From positions 1 to 5,795 of the forward strand of contig CAZGKE010000198.1 in the NCBI GenBank assembly GCA_964526035.1: a stretch of DNA of 5,795 nucleotides. Reading direction: 5' to 3'. The notes beneath the pieces were generated by a model that was given only the letters and a program-made list of their open reading frames with translations, did not search any database and was not told the origin of the DNA. This document shows positions 4,780 through 5,795 of the stretch, piece after piece. How positions within the stretch are numbered: position 1 is the first letter of the stretch; each line of letters opens with the position of its first letter. Source of the DNA: DAOMOD01 sp964526035 (GTDB lineage Bacteria; Pseudomonadota; Gammaproteobacteria; Xanthomonadales; BPKI01). Position numbers and translations under genes: made by a program.

Positions 4780-5118
4780 ATGAGTGAGATCTTAAAGAGA
4801 GAGGTCAGGAGCGAGTTCATAAAGCTGCGCTGTACGCCTCGTGAGAAAGAGACAATTCAGAACCATGCGGCATCTTGTGGAGCCAGTACGGTCAGTGATT
4901 ATCTGTTGACGCTCGGGCTAGAAAGCAATACTCAGGAGTATTCATCAGCCAGAAAGAAGGCTAACGGCATCCTCTTAAGCGCTGAGGTCTATTCAAAGCT
5001 GTTCGAGATCATTGAAGCCCTTCAGCTTCGACCGGATGCAGACATCACGCTAGTGAAAGAAACGATCGCCCTGGTTCACGAAGTCAGGCGAGAGATTGTG
5101 CTTTATCGACAAGCCTAG
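4780..5118 (+). CDS. mobC: MobC/NikA-like ribbon-helix-helix relaxosome accessory protein
   Basis: The predicted product has 112 residues, usual for MobC-type accessory proteins. Residues 12-18 (EFIKLRC) fit the DNA-contacting beta strand of a ribbon-helix-helix domain. TPREKETIQNHA (19-30) fits helix 1, and STVSDYLLTLGL (36-47) after a G-A-S turn fits helix 2; this is the familiar 'K-x-R-x-T-P-x-E-K ... S-x-S-x-Y-L-x-x-x-x-L' layout of plasmid MobC proteins. The C-terminal half is helical (about 62-110) and probably serves oligomerization or relaxase contact. In the family it binds beside nic and helps the relaxase open the strand. The Shine-Dalgarno sequence is weak (GGA 8 nt upstream), so expression may be low or regulated. 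The relaxase gene follows after 15 nt. It could also bind the 11-bp repeats, as RHH proteins such as ParR do. The symbol is given by family resemblance. Confidence 0.8.
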   Translation: MSEILKREVRSEFIKLRCTPREKETIQNHAASCGASTVSDYLLTLGLESNTQEYSSARKKANGILLSAEVYSKLFEIIEALQLRPDADITLVKETIALVHEVRREIVLYRQA

Positions 5119-5120
5119 TA

Positions 5121-5128
5121 AAGGAGGT
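5121..5128 (+). promoter_or_regulatory. Strong Shine-Dalgarno of the relaxase gene
   Basis: AAGGAGGT is nearly a full complement of the 16S rRNA 3' end and lies 5 nt before the ATG at 5134. It decides the relaxase start, and contrasts with the weak site of the mobC-like gene in front. Confidence 0.85.
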
Positions 5129-5133
5129 AAACC

Positions 5134-5795
5134 ATGAGAATCAAGGTTGTCAAAGGAAGCGACTCGTTGGGGCTGTGTTCATATCTGTTAGACCCTGAAA
5201 AGCAAATCGACCGAGAGCGAGATTCGGTGTTGTACTCAAACATGAGTGGGCGGGATGTGTCAGAGCTGGCGGAAGAATTCAGATTTTCGCGGTTGCTCAA
5301 CAAAAATGTTGAGTCATTCATGTGCCATTATTGCGTGTCGATGCCACCGAACGAAAATGTAGAAACCCCTAAGATCGTTAAGATTTCCAAGGCACTGCTT
5401 GAGAAAATGGGGCATGAGCACTGTCAGTATTTCATCGTGCAGCACCATGACCGTGAGCATCGCAATGGGGTGCAGCATTGGCATATTGCGACCAGTGCGA
5501 TCGCCCTTAATGGTGAATGGGTCAACGATAGTTTTAATCGTCCTAGACTCCGTAGGATTGAACCAGAGCTTGAGCAACAGTTTGGGTTGCAGCAAACAAC
5601 GGTGAGAGCGGTGAAGGAGCGCCATAATCTAACGACTGGCGAGTATCGGCTGAAGGAGCGCAGTGGAAAGGTGCTGCCGAAGGAGAAGCTGTGGCAGATG
5701 ATCCAGAAAGCGGCTGGGGATAAGCCGACGATGACGGAGTTTGTGGAGCGACTACAGCGTGGCGGTGCCTCTGTTCAGCTTTATGGACTGGAGCA
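5134..5795 (+). CDS. mobA: Relaxase/mobilization nuclease (MOBP-like, PF03432 type), N-terminal part
   Basis: The visible 220 codons contain the relaxase domain; the rest runs off the right edge. Tyr17 in S-L-G-L-C-S-Y-L-L is a candidate catalytic tyrosine of motif I (Tyr34 in VLYS is another). The metal-binding histidine motif is at residues 99-121: YFIVQHHDREH, then a short insertion, then VQHWHIATSAI; His105, His115 and His117 would be the triad, with Asp106 next to it. A segment V-N-D-S-F-x-R...R-R-I-E-P-E-L-E-Q-Q-F-G-L (130-153) matches the 'lE..yGL' region after the triad in the family. The enzyme nicks one strand at oriT, stays attached through tyrosine and pilots it into a recipient. 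It is the second gene of the rightward mob operon. The family call is firm; the MOB subclass is inference. The symbol is given by function. Confidence 0.88.
   Translation, partial: MRIKVVKGSDSLGLCSYLLDPEKQIDRERDSVLYSNMSGRDVSELAEEFRFSRLLNKNVESFMCHYCVSMPPNENVETPKIVKISKALLEKMGHEHCQYFIVQHHDREHRNGVQHWHIATSAIALNGEWVNDSFNRPRLRRIEPELEQQFGLQQTTVRAVKERHNLTTGEYRLKERSGKVLPKEKLWQMIQKAAGDKPTMTEFVERLQRGGASVQLYGLE

Larger units (their letters stand above)
636..5504. repeat. Six HIP1 octamers (GCGATCGC)
   Basis: Exact GCGATCGC copies are at 636-643, 911-918, 1109-1116, 2334-2341, 3229-3236 and 5497-5504. The palindrome is greatly over-represented in many cyanobacterial genomes (established knowledge). All six copies are within coding sequences: three in the exported HTH-like gene, one each in the ATPase, the HTH-like DNA-binding gene and the relaxase. 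This supports long residence in a cyanobacterial host. The span covers scattered sites and is not a continuous element. Confidence 0.8.

Noticed and set aside
5115..5625. Minus-strand frames opposite the relaxase
   Set aside because: The plus strand encodes a relaxase with its histidine motif and a strong Shine-Dalgarno sequence; the opposite frames are shadows.

Overview
The window looks like part of a cyanobacterial plasmid or integrative mobilizable/conjugative element. The cyanobacterial call rests mainly on six exact copies of GCGATCGC (the HIP1 octamer) in 5.8 kb, all inside genes. The mobile-element call rests on a relaxase gene preceded by a MobC/NikA-like ribbon-helix-helix gene at the right end.

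Layout. Positions 3608 to 1 carry a tightly packed leftward operon of five genes: (1) a small helix-turn-helix-like protein with a disordered tail; (2) a MinD/ParA-superfamily ATPase that most resembles the TraL/MobD/StbB type found next to oriT in conjugative plasmids; (3) a coiled-coil protein with one C-terminal membrane segment; (4) an exported protein with two related HTH-like modules joined by a Pro/Ala/Val linker; (5) the N-terminal half of an exported protein, truncated by the window edge, that may be a cyanobacterial M23 (LytM) peptidase. Intergenic gaps are 33, 13 and 7 nt, followed by a 4-nt ATGA overlap. Positions 4780 to 5795 carry the rightward pair mobC-like then relaxase (partial), the relaxase with a strong Shine-Dalgarno sequence.

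Between the two divergent units lies about 1.17 kb of AT-rich, gene-free DNA (3609-4779), the most striking part of the window. It holds about ten to eleven units of a 45-bp direct repeat (core CTCATC, 3976-4429) and a nine-unit 11-bp tandem array (consensus TTCATCT plus 4 variable bases, 4613-4711). Further CATC motifs fall on the same roughly 11-bp (one helical turn) lattice. A GC-rich bulged inverted repeat at 4571-4608 is the best oriT candidate, and two further dyads lie at 3724-3770. All repeats run in the same direction, so a protein could bind one face of the DNA over about 0.9 kb.

How it may work together (inference). The layout matches the oriT regions of RP4 (traK-traL-traM divergent from traJ-traI) and R388 (stbABC divergent from trwA, with 11-bp-period stb repeats beside oriT). 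I propose that the HTH protein and/or the RHH protein coats the phased repeats and that the ATPase acts on this nucleoprotein complex. The membrane coiled-coil protein and the two exported proteins, one possibly a peptidoglycan hydrolase, would then connect it to the cell envelope for plasmid positioning or transfer. The extension of a TraK/TraL-like module into periplasmic proteins and a possible murein hydrolase is the part I do not recognise as described.
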